Assembly (NCBI RefSeq): GCF_000828635.1
Contig: NZ_AP012547.1
Location: 3,100,001-3,164,000 of the forward strand
Length of the DNA stretch: 64,000 bases
Direction: 5' to 3'
From: Sulfuritalea hydrogenivorans sk43H
Lineage (GTDB): Bacteria; Pseudomonadota; Gammaproteobacteria; Burkholderiales; Rhodocyclaceae
A model generated the notes under the pieces. It had not been told where the DNA came from. It saw nothing but the letters and a program-made list of their open reading frames with translations, and ran no database searches. The translations under genes were made by a program, and so were the position numbers. Numbering within the stretch: the stretch's first letter is position 1; every line of letters begins with the position of its first letter. Of this stretch, positions 10,184 through 19,791 are shown one piece after another.

Positions 10184-10208
10184 ATACTTGAGTATTTTTG
10201 TCGGATTA
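10184..10208. promoter_or_regulatory. Candidate IscR/Rrf2-type operator between tusE and iorA
   Basis: The site begins ATACTTGAGTATTTTT and continues GTCGG; by eye it agrees with about 20 of 25 positions of the remembered type 1 IscR consensus. It lies 33 bp upstream of tusE and ~220 bp upstream of iorA, a sulfur carrier and a 4Fe-4S enzyme. The inner arms AATACT/AGTATT also form a short palindrome. The rest of the 10152-10429 interval shows nothing else clear. The call is inference. Confidence 0.35.
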
Positions 10209-10429
10209 TAGGTCATGAAAATTGGTTTAGCCATAAAGTGTTCTGCGTTCGGCATCTCACATTCTTATCGCCTACCGCTGGATCGGCGCGGCTTCAGGGA
10301 ATGGGGGCACGCTACTCTGGACGCCTACCCCGCAAATCCGGATAATTCAGCCTGCTGAATCTGTTGATGACCTGCGCAACCGGGTAACCCCGCCGCAGGT
10401 CAATTTTTTCCCTTGTCCGCGAGAACACC

Positions 10430-12310
10430 ATGGCCGCCGTAATGCCCCAAATGGCACCCCCCGCCGCCGCTACCCGGCTTCTGCTTTCCGGCAACGAAGC
10501 CGTTGCCCGCGCCGTCTGGGAATCCGGCGTGCGCGTTGCCGCTGCCTACCCCGGCACGCCCGCCACCGAGATCATCGAATCCGTGGCGCGTTATCCCGAC
10601 CTCCACGCCGAATGGTCGGTCAATGAAAAGGTTTCGATGGAAGTTGCGCTCGGCGCCTCGATGACCGGCGCGCGAGCCTTCTGCGCCATGAAGCATGTCG
10701 GCCTCAACGTCGCCAGCGATTGCCTGATGACCATGACCATCACCGGCGCCAACGGCGGCCTGGTGATCGCCGTGGCCGACGACGTCGGCATGTCCTCTTC
10801 GCAGAACGAGCAGGACTCGCGCTTCTGGGGCCGCTTCGCGCACATCCCGGTGTTGGAGCCGGCGGATTCGCAGGAAGCCTACGAGATGACGAAGCTCGCC
10901 TTCGATTTCTCGGAGAAATACGAAACGCCGGTGCTGCTGCGCCTGACCACGCGCATCTGCCACGTCAAGGGACTGGTCACCGTCGGCGAGCGCGTTGCGC
11001 ACGAACCCGCCGGTTTCGTCAAGAACCCGCAGCGCTGGGTCATGGTCCCGGCCCACGCCAAGACCCGCATCCCCAGCCTGTTTCAGCGCGACGAAACCCT
11101 GCGCGCGGTGAGCGAAGCATCGCCGCTGAATGTACTGGAAGCCGGCACGGACCGCAGCGTCGGCTTCGTCGCCTCGGGCCCGGCCTACATGCATGTCAAG
11201 GAAGCCTTTCCGAACGCACCGGTGCTGAAGCTCGGTTTTTCCTACCCCTGGCCGCCGCAAAAAGTGCGCGAACTGGCGGCGATGTGCGACAAGCTGGTGG
11301 TGGTCGAGGAAACCGAACTGCTGCTCGAAACCGAAATCAAGGCTGCGGGCATCGCCTGCCACGGCAAGGACGTGCTGCCGCGGATCGGCGAGCTGTCGCC
11401 ACAGGTGCTGATCCCGGCGGTGGATCGCCTGCTCGGCAAACCGGTACCGCCGCCGGCGCCCGCCGCCGCGCCGCTGAAGGTGTTTCCGCGGCCACCGACG
11501 CTGTGCGCCTCCTGCCCGCACATGGGCATCTACTACACGCTCTCGCAAATCAAGAACATCATCGTCTCCGGCGACATCGGCTGCTACACGCTCGGCGCCG
11601 GCCATCCGTGGAACGCGCTCGACACCACGATCTGCATGGGCGCCACGATGGGCGTCGCGCTCGGCATCGACAAGGGCCGTGGCGAAGTCGACAAGAACAA
11701 GCGCATCCTCGCCGTGATCGGCGATTCGACCTTCATGCACATGGGCATGCAGGGCCTGCTCGACATCACCTACAACAAGGGCAATGTCACCGTGCTGCTG
11801 CTCGACAACAACACCACGGGCATGACCGGCGGCCAGGCAACGCCGGCCTCGGGCAAGGACATCCACGGCAAGGAAGCGCCGCGTGTGGACCTGGCCAAGG
11901 TGGTCGAAGCGCTCGGCGTGCCCAACGAGCGGATCAAGGTGGTCGACCCCTATGAGTTGCCCGTCCTGTTCAAGACCATCCGCGATGAAATCAAGACCGA
12001 AGGCCCCTCGGTGATCATCGCGCGCCGGCCCTGCGTGCTGATCGACGACTTCAAGCCCTTCCGGCCCTATCTGGTCGAGGAAGACAAGTGCACCGGCTGC
12101 GGCAACTGCATCGAGGTCGGCTGCCCGGCGATCCACGTCACGCACCGCGAGAAAGTGATCAAGCCCTCCGGCAAGGAAGTCGAACTGGCCTTCGTCAATA
12201 TCGACAACCAGGCCTGCACCGGCTGCGGCCTCTGCGTGCAGCCCTGCGCGCCGGACGCGATCCAGCACGTGCCGCGGCGCGACATCCCGATTCACATCGT
12301 AAAGACATGA
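10430..12310 (+). CDS. iorA: Indolepyruvate ferredoxin oxidoreductase, alpha subunit
   Basis: 626 residues, full length for IorA. The N-terminal pyruvate:ferredoxin-type domain (AAAYPGTPATEIIESVA, EWSVNEKVSMEVA) is followed by the thiamine-diphosphate domain with GDSTFMHMGMQGLLD and DNNTTGMTGGQ, then two C-terminal 4Fe-4S clusters (CTGCGNCIEVGCP and CTGCGLCVQPCAP). With IorB it decarboxylates aryl pyruvates from Trp, Phe or Tyr to arylacetyl-CoA, reducing ferredoxin. iorB follows after 7 bp. The enzyme is oxygen-sensitive in characterised members, which fits a facultatively anaerobic lifestyle. Confidence 0.95.
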   Translation: MAAVMPQMAPPAAATRLLLSGNEAVARAVWESGVRVAAAYPGTPATEIIESVARYPDLHAEWSVNEKVSMEVALGASMTGARAFCAMKHVGLNVASDCLMTMTITGANGGLVIAVADDVGMSSSQNEQDSRFWGRFAHIPVLEPADSQEAYEMTKLAFDFSEKYETPVLLRLTTRICHVKGLVTVGERVAHEPAGFVKNPQRWVMVPAHAKTRIPSLFQRDETLRAVSEASPLNVLEAGTDRSVGFVASGPAYMHVKEAFPNAPVLKLGFSYPWPPQKVRELAAMCDKLVVVEETELLLETEIKAAGIACHGKDVLPRIGELSPQVLIPAVDRLLGKPVPPPAPAAAPLKVFPRPPTLCASCPHMGIYYTLSQIKNIIVSGDIGCYTLGAGHPWNALDTTICMGATMGVALGIDKGRGEVDKNKRILAVIGDSTFMHMGMQGLLDITYNKGNVTVLLLDNNTTGMTGGQATPASGKDIHGKEAPRVDLAKVVEALGVPNERIKVVDPYELPVLFKTIRDEIKTEGPSVIIARRPCVLIDDFKPFRPYLVEEDKCTGCGNCIEVGCPAIHVTHREKVIKPSGKEVELAFVNIDNQACTGCGLCVQPCAPDAIQHVPRRDIPIHIVKT

Positions 12311-12317
12311 ACCAGTC

Positions 12318-12932
12318 ATGAGCCAGAACGACATCACCAACATCCTCGTCTGCGGCATCGGCGGCCAGGGCGTCATGACGGCCACCGAGATCCTTGCCGA
12401 AGCCGCCATCGCCGAAGGCCACGACGTCAAGAAAACCGAGGTGGCCGGCATGGCCCAGCGCGGCGGCGTGGTCACCTCGCACCTGCGCTTCGGCCGCAAG
12501 GTCCTGTCGCCGCAGATCGAGCCGGGCACGGTGCAGGTGCTGCTCGGCTTCGAGGGCGCCGAGGCCCTGCGCTGGTCGCACTACCTGCGGCCCGACGGCC
12601 TGGCGCTGGTGAACAACGCCAAGCTGGTGCCGCCGGTGGTCGAACTCGGCCTCTTCGACTACCCCGAGGATCCGACCGGACAGATGCGCACCTCCGGCCA
12701 CCGCGTCGTCTCCTTCGATGCCCTGTCGATCGCCCGCGAACTGGGCGAGATCCGGCTTGGCAATACGGTCATGCTCGGTGCCATCGCCGACTACCTGCCC
12801 TTCGCGCCGGACGTCCTCCTCGCGTGCATCGTCAAGCGCTTTGCACGCAAGGGCGAGCAGGTAGTCGACGCCAATCGCCGCGCCTTTGCGGCAGGTCGCG
12901 AAGCCGTGGCGAAGCAGCTCGCCACCGCCTGA
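12318..12932 (+). CDS. iorB: Indolepyruvate ferredoxin oxidoreductase, beta subunit
   Basis: 204 residues of the gamma-domain pyruvate:ferredoxin oxidoreductase family, opening with NILVCGIGGQGVMTATEILAE and followed by KKTEVAGMAQRGGVVTSHLR, the typical IorB start. It forms the heterodimer with IorA. It starts 7 bp after iorA, so the two are co-transcribed. folD follows after 20 bp and may be in the same transcript. Confidence 0.94.
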   Translation: MSQNDITNILVCGIGGQGVMTATEILAEAAIAEGHDVKKTEVAGMAQRGGVVTSHLRFGRKVLSPQIEPGTVQVLLGFEGAEALRWSHYLRPDGLALVNNAKLVPPVVELGLFDYPEDPTGQMRTSGHRVVSFDALSIARELGEIRLGNTVMLGAIADYLPFAPDVLLACIVKRFARKGEQVVDANRRAFAAGREAVAKQLATA

Positions 12933-12952
12933 ATTGAAAACGGAACACGATC

Positions 12953-13800
<848 letters not shown>

Positions 13801-13804
<4 letters not shown>

Positions 13805-14301
13805 AACCACTGGTCGGCATCGTCATGGGATCGGATTCGGACTGGCCGGTGATGCAGGCGGCAGCCGCGATGCTCAAGGAATTCGGCGTGCCCTTCGAGG
13901 CCAAGGTGGTCTCGGCGCATCGCACGCCGGACCTGCTGTTCGATTACGCCGCCATGGCACAGGAACGCGACCTGCGCGCCATCATCGCCGGGGCCGGCGG
14001 CGCGGCCCATCTGCCGGGCATGCTGGCGGCCAAGACCATCGTCCCGGTGCTGGGCGTGCCGGTACCGTCGAAGCACCTCAATGGCCTCGACTCCCTGCTT
14101 TCCATCGTGCAGATGCCGAAGGGCATTCCGGTCGCCACCTTCGCCATCGGCGAAGCCGGCGCGGCCAACGCGGCGCTGACCGCGATCGCCATCATCGCCA
14201 CGGGTAACGACGATTACGGCCGCGCGCTGGCACTGAAGCTGGTGGATTTCCGCGCGCGCCAGAGCGAGAAGGTGATGGCGATGAGCTTGCCCGGCCTCTG
14301 A
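13801..14301 (+). CDS. purE: N5-carboxyaminoimidazole ribonucleotide mutase
   Basis: 166 residues. Class I PurE signature: [13 protein letters not shown] near the N-terminus, [15 protein letters not shown] and [18 protein letters not shown]. It moves the carboxyl group on N5-CAIR to form CAIR in purine synthesis. It overlaps folD by 4 nt at its start and hemF by 1 nt at its stop (TGATGG). purK is not adjacent in this window. Confidence 0.97.
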
Positions 14302-15197
14302 TGGATATCACTTCGGTTCGCGACTATTTCACCTGCCTGCAGGATCGCATCGTCGACGAGCTGGAAGCCGTCGAAGGCGCTCCCTTCCTGCGCGATGCGT
14401 GGGAACGTCCGCAGGGCGGCGGCGGGATTTCCCGACTGATCGAAGACGGCAAGGTGTTCGAGCGCGGCGGCGTCAACTTCTCCCACGTCATGGGCGAGCA
14501 GATGCCCGCCTCGGCCACCGCGCATCGCCCCGAACTGGCCGGCCGCCGCTGGCAGGCGATGGGCATCTCGCTGGTGCTGCACCCGCGCAACCCGTATTGC
14601 CCGACCTCGCACATGAACGTGCGCTTCTTCGTCGCCGAAAAGGACGGCGAGGAGCCGGTCTGGTGGTTCGGCGGCGGCATGGACCTGACGCCCTACTACG
14701 GCTTCGAACAGGACGCCGAGCATTTCCATCGCAGCTGTTATGCCGCGCTGGAGCCCTTCGGCGTGGCGACCTACCATCACTTCAAGGGCTGGTGCGACCG
14801 CTATTTCTTCCTCAAGCATCGCAACGAAGCGCGTGGCATCGGCGGCATTTTCTTCGACGATCTCAACCAGGAAACCTTCGCGCACTGCTTCGCCCTGACG
14901 CAGAGCGTCGGCGATCATTTCACCGATGCCTACCTGCCGATCATCCGGCGCCGCAATGACATCGTCTATGGCGAGCGCGAGCGCGACTTCCAGGCCTACC
15001 GGCGCGGGCGCTACGTCGAATTCAACCTGGTCTGGGATCGCGGCACGCTGTTCGGCCTGCAATCGGGCGGCCGCACCGAATCCATCCTGATGTCGCTGCC
15101 GCCCACCGTCAAGTGGCGCTACGACTGGCAGCCTGAAGCGGGCAGCGAAGAAGAAAAGCTTTACACCGACTTCCTGCCGCCGCGCGACTGGGTTTAG
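14301..15197 (+). CDS. hemF: Oxygen-dependent coproporphyrinogen III oxidase
   Basis: 298 residues, normal length. HemF hallmarks are present: [42 protein letters not shown], the metal-site region [20 protein letters not shown] and the C-terminal [32 protein letters not shown]. It oxidatively decarboxylates coproporphyrinogen III to protoporphyrinogen IX and needs O2. The start overlaps the purE stop. It lies beside further heme genes on the opposite strand. Confidence 0.97.
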   Translation: MDITSVRDYFTCLQDRIVDELEAVEGAPFLRDAWERPQGGGGISRLIEDGKVFERGGVNFSHVMGEQMPASATAHRPELAGRRWQAMGISLVLHPRNPYCPTSHMNVRFFVAEKDGEEPVWWFGGGMDLTPYYGFEQDAEHFHRSCYAALEPFGVATYHHFKGWCDRYFFLKHRNEARGIGGIFFDDLNQETFAHCFALTQSVGDHFTDAYLPIIRRRNDIVYGERERDFQAYRRGRYVEFNLVWDRGTLFGLQSGGRTESILMSLPPTVKWRYDWQPEAGSEEEKLYTDFLPPRDWV

Positions 15198-15198
15198 C

Positions 15199-15430
15199 GT
15201 GAAATGACTCGTTCGGAGCGCATGGTGATAGCCGAGCGCAGCGAGCAAATCAGTAGCCTCCCCGTGAGGGGGCGAGGCGGGGTTTCGCACCGCATGCGGT
15301 GCGCCGCCGCAGCCGGCTGGCTGTGCAAAGCCAGCCGTGGGCCGCGAAGCGGATGGGAGGGGAGGGCCTTCAATTTGCCCTTCGCGTGTTTCATCTTTGG
15401 CGGGTAGCACTCGGTGCCATGAGCGTTAGC
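15199..15430 (+). repeat. ~230 bp intergenic repeat, copy A
   Basis: Fills the space between hemF and hemY. It is homologous (roughly 70% by eye) to the reverse complement of 18443-18669. It is packed with hairpin-forming segments: CTCCCCGTGAGGGGGCGAG, CGCACCGCATGCGGTGCG and GGCTGGCTGTGCAAAGCCAGCC. Short open frames inside are explained by the repeat and are not counted as genes. Confidence 0.75.
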
Positions 15431-15433
15431 GCT

Positions 15434-16618
15434 TCACAGCATCGCTGCGGCGCGATAGTGCCGTATCGCCAGCGCCGACTCTTCGAGCTGGTCCAGCAGT
15501 TGCGCCAATTCGACATGCGCGGCGCGCGATGGCGCGATGGCCAGCGCGGCTTCGAGATAGCTGCGCGCCTTGCCCCATAGCTGCTGCTGGCGGCACAGCC
15601 GTCCCAGCGTCAGCAACAGGGCGCCGTCGCGCGGCATGCGCTGCAGCCATTTTTCGGCTTGCGCGATACGCCCGAGAACATCGCCTGCGGGCTCACCGGG
15701 CTTGCCGCACTCGCCGTAGGCCAGCACCAGTCCGGCATCCCAGCGTTCATCCAGCGCGTCTTCGATCACGCGCTGGGCTTCGCGGCAATCGCCGGCTGTC
15801 GAGAGCGCACGCGCTGTTTCCAGCGCCAGTGCAGCTTCGGCGCGGTCTGCGTCATCGAGTTCGTGCCAGTAGCGCATCAATCCGGAAGGGTCGTCACGCA
15901 GGGCACGCAGGGCTTCGCGCACGGCGCGGCTGCGAATCGGCGCCGCCTGTTCGGCGGTCAGCGCCTGGTGCTTTTCGAGTTGACGGACCAGGCGCGCCAC
16001 TTCGCGCCAGTTGCCCAGTCCCTGCTCGGCACGCAGGCTGAGGCGCAGGGCCGCGATGTGCCTCCCCTGACGCGCGGCAAGCTGTTGCAGGGCGTCGCGG
16101 GCGTCGTCGAAGCGCCGCTCTTCGAGGGCGAATTCGGCTTCGGTCATCAGGCGCGCCGCCCGCAACCCGGCGCCGTCATGCCCGCGAACGAGCGCCGCCC
16201 AATGCGCGATGCGCCCAGCATCGCGCAGGGCATGCGCGGCGCGCCAGCCCGCCAGCGCGAGCATGCCGGCACCGGCCTGATCCGGCCCGGCCTTTTCGAC
16301 GCAGCGAATGGCGTGCCCGTAACGTCCTTCCTGCAACAGGCGCCATGCGTCGCGCAAAGCGACGGAAGCCTTTTCCTGCTGTCGCCGGCGGCGGAACTCC
16401 GCCACGGCGCGCGGCAGTCCGAGGGTATGGCTGACCGCGCGCGCCAGCAGGTAAATCGCGAAGAATCCCGCGATGCAGAGCAGCAGGAACAGGTTGAGCG
16501 AAACCTCCGCACGCCAGGGCGGCAGCACCAGCAGCACGTAACCCTCGTTGTAGCGGGCGGCCAGGGCCAGCCCCACCGCAAGCGCGGCGAGAGTCAGCAA
16601 CCAGAACACGGCGCGCAT
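15434..16618 (-). CDS. hemY: HemY heme-biosynthesis membrane protein
   Basis: 394 residues with two transmembrane segments near the N-terminus (about 5-25 and 40-62), the HemY signature RYNEGYVLLVLPPWRAEVSLN, then a long TPR-like helical region. This is the proteobacterial HemY linked to late heme synthesis or heme delivery, not protoporphyrinogen oxidase of the same name in Gram-positives. It lies 8 bp after hemX in the order hemD-hemX-hemY. A copy of the dispersed 24 bp element (15459-15482) forms part of its last codons, read as ESALAIR. Confidence 0.9.
   Translation of the reverse strand: MRAVFWLLTLAALAVGLALAARYNEGYVLLVLPPWRAEVSLNLFLLLCIAGFFAIYLLARAVSHTLGLPRAVAEFRRRRQQEKASVALRDAWRLLQEGRYGHAIRCVEKAGPDQAGAGMLALAGWRAAHALRDAGRIAHWAALVRGHDGAGLRAARLMTEAEFALEERRFDDARDALQQLAARQGRHIAALRLSLRAEQGLGNWREVARLVRQLEKHQALTAEQAAPIRSRAVREALRALRDDPSGLMRYWHELDDADRAEAALALETARALSTAGDCREAQRVIEDALDERWDAGLVLAYGECGKPGEPAGDVLGRIAQAEKWLQRMPRDGALLLTLGRLCRQQQLWGKARSYLEAALAIAPSRAAHVELAQLLDQLEESALAIRHYRAAAML
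15459..15482 (-). repeat. Dispersed 24 bp element, in hemY
   Basis: Contains the core CCAGCGCCGACT on the plus strand. It lies near the 3' end of reverse-strand hemY in sense orientation and is translated as ESALAIR. Confidence 0.7.
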
Positions 16619-16626
16619 CGCGATGC

Positions 16627-17682
16627 CTAGCGGGCGGCGCCCGCGCCCCGCTCGCGGGCGAACTTCAGGTTGCGCAGGGCGGTAAGGGTTTCCGCCAGGC
16701 CCGGCAGGTCAAAACTGACATCCGTCGTGGCCAGCACCTTGAGTGTCGACTGAGCCGCCTGGACAGGCTTGGCGCGGCCGTCAAAGTAGCGGTCGAGCTG
16801 CTCGCGCGACTGGCGAATCTCTTCATGGAAGACCTTGCCGTCGCGCTGCAGCAGCGCCAGCCGGGCATTGAGCAGGCGCAGCTTGAGGTTCTCGCGCAGG
16901 AAGAAACTCTGGTTTGGGGCAAGCAAGGCAGGATCGCCGTGATCGATGCGCTCGATGCGCACCAGCTGCCGGAATTCGCGCCACAAGTCGGCACCCAGCT
17001 GGCGCCAGTAGTCGACGCTCACCGGCCTGGCCGCCGCTGCCGGCTTTGCCGTTTCGGCCCGGGGCCGCTGCTCGTAGGCCAGCGGCAGGCTGTCGACCGC
17101 CGCCACCACGCTTTCGATCTTCAGCGACAAGCCACTGATGTTGGCCCCCGGCGTTCCCTTGAGGCGCTCGATGTCGCGCGCGATGAGTTTCCTGACCGGC
17201 AGGAACTGCGGCTGGACGGAGCGGGCGAGCCGCGCGTCGGCGCCCTGCAACGCGATCAGCGCGGCCTCGACGTTGCCGGCAAACTGCAACTGCTGCATGG
17301 CGAGCACCACGGCTTGTTCGACTTCGGCCAGCAGGCGTTCGTCGCGGCTGCTGGAAAGCTCCTGGTACATGGCCTCCAGCGCCACGGCCTGGCTCTGCGT
17401 TTCGGCCAGTTTGGCTTCGAGCACGCCGACCTTGGCCTGCAAGGCCGCCAATGCCTCCTGGCTCTGCCGGGCCAGGGCACGCCCTTCCTTGGCCACGGAG
17501 TCGCCGTCAGCGAGGCGCCGCGCCAATTCCTGTTGCAGGCCGGCGACCTGCATGCGCGTGTCGACCCACTGCGCAACGAGCAAGGCAATGGCGACGGCGG
17601 CAATGCGCACCGTCGGTCGGCGCACGGCATCGCGCCACCGGCTGGCGGCTGGCGCCGAATCAGTTTGAGCTGGAGTTTCCAT
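16627..17682 (-). CDS. hemX: HemX-like uroporphyrinogen-III C-methyltransferase family protein
   Basis: 351 residues: a short cytoplasmic N-terminus, one membrane helix at about 28-45 (VRIAAVAIALLVAQWVD), a coiled coil rich in Ala/Glu/Leu/Gln (about 50-110) and a HemX C-terminal domain (DYWRQLGADLWREFRQLVRI). Despite the family name these proteins have no demonstrated methyltransferase centre and probably scaffold heme enzymes. The start overlaps the hemD 3' end by 23 bp, the arrangement expected of a gene often fused to hemD. Confidence 0.9.
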   Translation of the reverse strand: METPAQTDSAPAASRWRDAVRRPTVRIAAVAIALLVAQWVDTRMQVAGLQQELARRLADGDSVAKEGRALARQSQEALAALQAKVGVLEAKLAETQSQAVALEAMYQELSSSRDERLLAEVEQAVVLAMQQLQFAGNVEAALIALQGADARLARSVQPQFLPVRKLIARDIERLKGTPGANISGLSLKIESVVAAVDSLPLAYEQRPRAETAKPAAAARPVSVDYWRQLGADLWREFRQLVRIERIDHGDPALLAPNQSFFLRENLKLRLLNARLALLQRDGKVFHEEIRQSREQLDRYFDGRAKPVQAAQSTLKVLATTDVSFDLPGLAETLTALRNLKFARERGAGAAR

Positions 17683-18442
17683 GAGAGGCGAAGTATTGCA
17701 TGAGTCCGGCCATCAGTCCGTCATCGCCGGGATCGGTTGGAATGACGTTGGTCAGGCCAAGGGCCTGCGCCTGTGCGGCGATGCGCACATGCGGCACGAA
17801 GGCCGGGGTCTTCTTCAGCCAGGCCTGTCCGAGATGCCCCAGCATGTCGAAAAAATTGCGCAGGCCTTCGCTGCTGGTCAGGGTCACGGCATCGAGCCGT
17901 CCCTGTTCCCACAGCTTGAGCAGGGGCGCAGGATCGGTTTGCGGCCGTGCGCGACGGTAGCAAGCCACGTATTCGATGCTGGCGCCGCGCGCCTTGAGGG
18001 TATCGCCCAGCACGTCGCGGCCGCCGTTGCCGCGAAAAATGATCACGCGCTTGCCCGCGACATCGGTCAGTTCGGGGAGTTCGAGCAGGGCTTCCGAATC
18101 GAAACGCAAGGGCGGCGAAATCACGTCATGGATGCCGTTGCGTGCCAGTTCGCGTTCGCTGCTCTTGCCCAGCGCGGCCACGCGCAGGGCGGCGGGCCAG
18201 GAACGGCGCGGCAGGATCAGGGCCAGCGCCTTTTCGATCGCATTGGGACTGACGAAGACGGCGAGGTCGAAGCTGTCGAGACGGATCGCCGCGTCGAGCA
18301 CCGGGCCGGCATCTTCGATGTCGCGAATTTCCAGCACCGGATAGAGCACCGGGATCGCTCCCTGTTCGGTCAAGGCCGTGGCGAAATGCGCCGCCTGCCC
18401 GGCCGGGCGCGTCACCACGACATGGCGCCCGGTCAACGGCAT
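17660..18442 (-). CDS. hemD: Uroporphyrinogen-III synthase
   Basis: 260 residues from ATG at 18442 (MPLTGRHVVVTRPAGQAAHF); longer upstream in-frame sequence is repeat copy B and is excluded. Recognised from the VTRPAGQA start, the FVSPNAIEKAL segment, RVIIFRGNGGRDVLGDTLKARGA, and the VTLTSSEGLRNFF active-site loop. It cyclises hydroxymethylbilane with D-ring inversion. HemD is poorly conserved in general, but context next to hemC and hemX makes the call firm. Confidence 0.93.
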   Translation of the reverse strand: MPLTGRHVVVTRPAGQAAHFATALTEQGAIPVLYPVLEIRDIEDAGPVLDAAIRLDSFDLAVFVSPNAIEKALALILPRRSWPAALRVAALGKSSERELARNGIHDVISPPLRFDSEALLELPELTDVAGKRVIIFRGNGGRDVLGDTLKARGASIEYVACYRRARPQTDPAPLLKLWEQGRLDAVTLTSSEGLRNFFDMLGHLGQAWLKKTPAFVPHVRIAAQAQALGLTNVIPTDPGDDGLMAGLMQYFASHGNSSSN

Positions 18443-18669
18443 AACTAACGCTCCAGGCGCCGAGCGCCACCCGCCGAATACGAAACACGCAAAACGATTG
18501 GTCGCCCGCCCCCCTTCCGCTCCGCGGCCCACGTCTGGCTTTGCACAGCCAGCCGGCTGCGGCGGCGCGACGCATGCGTCGCGAATTCCCGCCTCGCCCC
18601 TCGCGGGGGGTTACCAATCGGCGCGCTGCGCGCGTTCATCACAAGGGGCTCCGAACAAGGAGTTTCACA
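18443..18669 (-). repeat. ~230 bp intergenic repeat, copy B (inverted relative to copy A)
   Basis: Occupies the whole hemC-hemD gap. Read on the reverse strand it aligns with 15199-15430 through the same landmarks: GTTCGGAGC, GAGGGGCGAGGCGGG, CGACGCATGCGTCG, GCCGGCTGGCTGTGCAAAGC, GTGGGCCGCG, TTGCGTGTTTC, GGCGGGT and GAGCGTTA. The central palindrome differs in sequence from copy A (CGACGCATGCGTCG versus GCACCGCATGCGGTGC) while remaining self-complementary. Confidence 0.75.
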
Positions 18670-19617
18670 TCAGCTTCCGAGCGAGGCGAGGATTTCGGCG
18701 GCGCCCTGCGCACGCAACTCGGCGGCCAGTTGCAGGCCGAGCGCTTCGGGATCGACCAGGCCGCCCGTCACTTCGGCATGCGCCATGCGCGTGCCGTCGG
18801 GCGAGGCGACGAAGCCGCGCAGATATAGATTGCCTGCGCGCATTTCGGCATAGGCTCCCAACGGAACCTCGCAGCTGCCGGCCAGCGCCCGCGATACGGC
18901 GCGTTCGGCGCGCACGCAGGCGGCGGTGGCGGCATCATTCAGCGGCGCGACCCAGGCCGCGACTTCCGGACGCGAGGCCAGCGCTTCGATGCCCAGCGCC
19001 CCCTGTCCGGCGGCCGGCAGCGAATCCTCGGCGGGCAGCACGGCACGGATGCGATCGCCCAGACCCAGGCGCTTGAGGCCGGCGGCGGCGAGAATGATGG
19101 CGTCGAACTGGCCTTCGTCGAGCTTGCGCAGGCGGGTGTCGAGATTGCCGCGCAGGGGGGTGACGGCGAGATAGGGATAACGCGCATGCAGCTGGGCTTC
19201 GCGACGCAGACTCGACGTACCGACCACGGCGCCCGGCGGCATGTCCGCCAGGCTGGCGTACTTGCCCGACACCAGCGCATCGAGCGGCACTTCGCGCGGG
19301 CCGATGGCGATCAGCGAGAACTCCGGCTCCATCACCATCGGCACATCCTTCATGGAATGCACGGCGAGATCGGCGGCGCCGTCGAGCAGGGCGGCTTCAA
19401 GCTCCTTGACGAACAGCCCCTTGCCGCCGACCTTGGACAAGGGTCGGTCGAGAATCTGGTCGCCGCGCGTGGTCATGCCGAGCAGCTCGACACGGCAGGC
19501 CGGATACAATTGCTGCAACAGGCTGCGCACATGTTCGGCCTGCCACAATGCAAGGCGGGATTCGCGCGTGGCGATGACGATGCGTTCGGGGGCAGAAACT
19601 GGGGGCATGGCGCTCAC
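18670..19617 (-). CDS. hemC: Hydroxymethylbilane synthase (porphobilinogen deaminase)
   Basis: 315 residues (about 312 if the second ATG is used). Motifs: [16 protein letters not shown] at the N-terminus, [68 protein letters not shown], and the cofactor cysteine in [14 protein letters not shown]. It polymerises four porphobilinogens. It is the first gene of the reverse heme cluster, divergent from ppc; the divergent gap 19618-19791 includes a copy of the 24 bp element. Confidence 0.96.
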   Translation of the reverse strand: MSAMPPVSAPERIVIATRESRLALWQAEHVRSLLQQLYPACRVELLGMTTRGDQILDRPLSKVGGKGLFVKELEAALLDGAADLAVHSMKDVPMVMEPEFSLIAIGPREVPLDALVSGKYASLADMPPGAVVGTSSLRREAQLHARYPYLAVTPLRGNLDTRLRKLDEGQFDAIILAAAGLKRLGLGDRIRAVLPAEDSLPAAGQGALGIEALASRPEVAAWVAPLNDAATAACVRAERAVSRALAGSCEVPLGAYAEMRAGNLYLRGFVASPDGTRMAHAEVTGGLVDPEALGLQLAAELRAQGAAEILASLGS

Positions 19618-19742
19618 TGGAATGGGTCGTGGATCAGCTACAAACAGGCAAGCGAACAGTAAAATTGATCACTTGATTTTGCGGACGATTTTAGCATGGA
19701 CGCCGGGCAGGCCTGCGATTGCGGCGCTCAAGCCGCCGCAAT

Positions 19743-19766
19743 CGCCGTGTCGCCAGCGCCGACTTT
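19743..19766 (-). repeat. Dispersed 24 bp element, hemC-ppc gap
   Basis: Near-consensus copy, one base from the consensus (GTG where most have GTA), ending CCAGCGCCGACTTT. It sits between divergent hemC and ppc, ~26 bp before the chosen ppc start. Confidence 0.75.
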
Positions 19767-19791
19767 CCGCGTGCCGCCCACAAAGGCAATG

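Noticed and set aside
10400-12529. Reverse 709-codon frame opposite iorA
   Set aside because: Antisense shadow of a gene with intact ThDP and ferredoxin motifs.
15204-15407. Short frames inside the ~230 bp repeats
   Set aside because: Both copies give similar peptides (AAAAGWLCKA) only because the DNA repeat is shared; the frames shift between copies.
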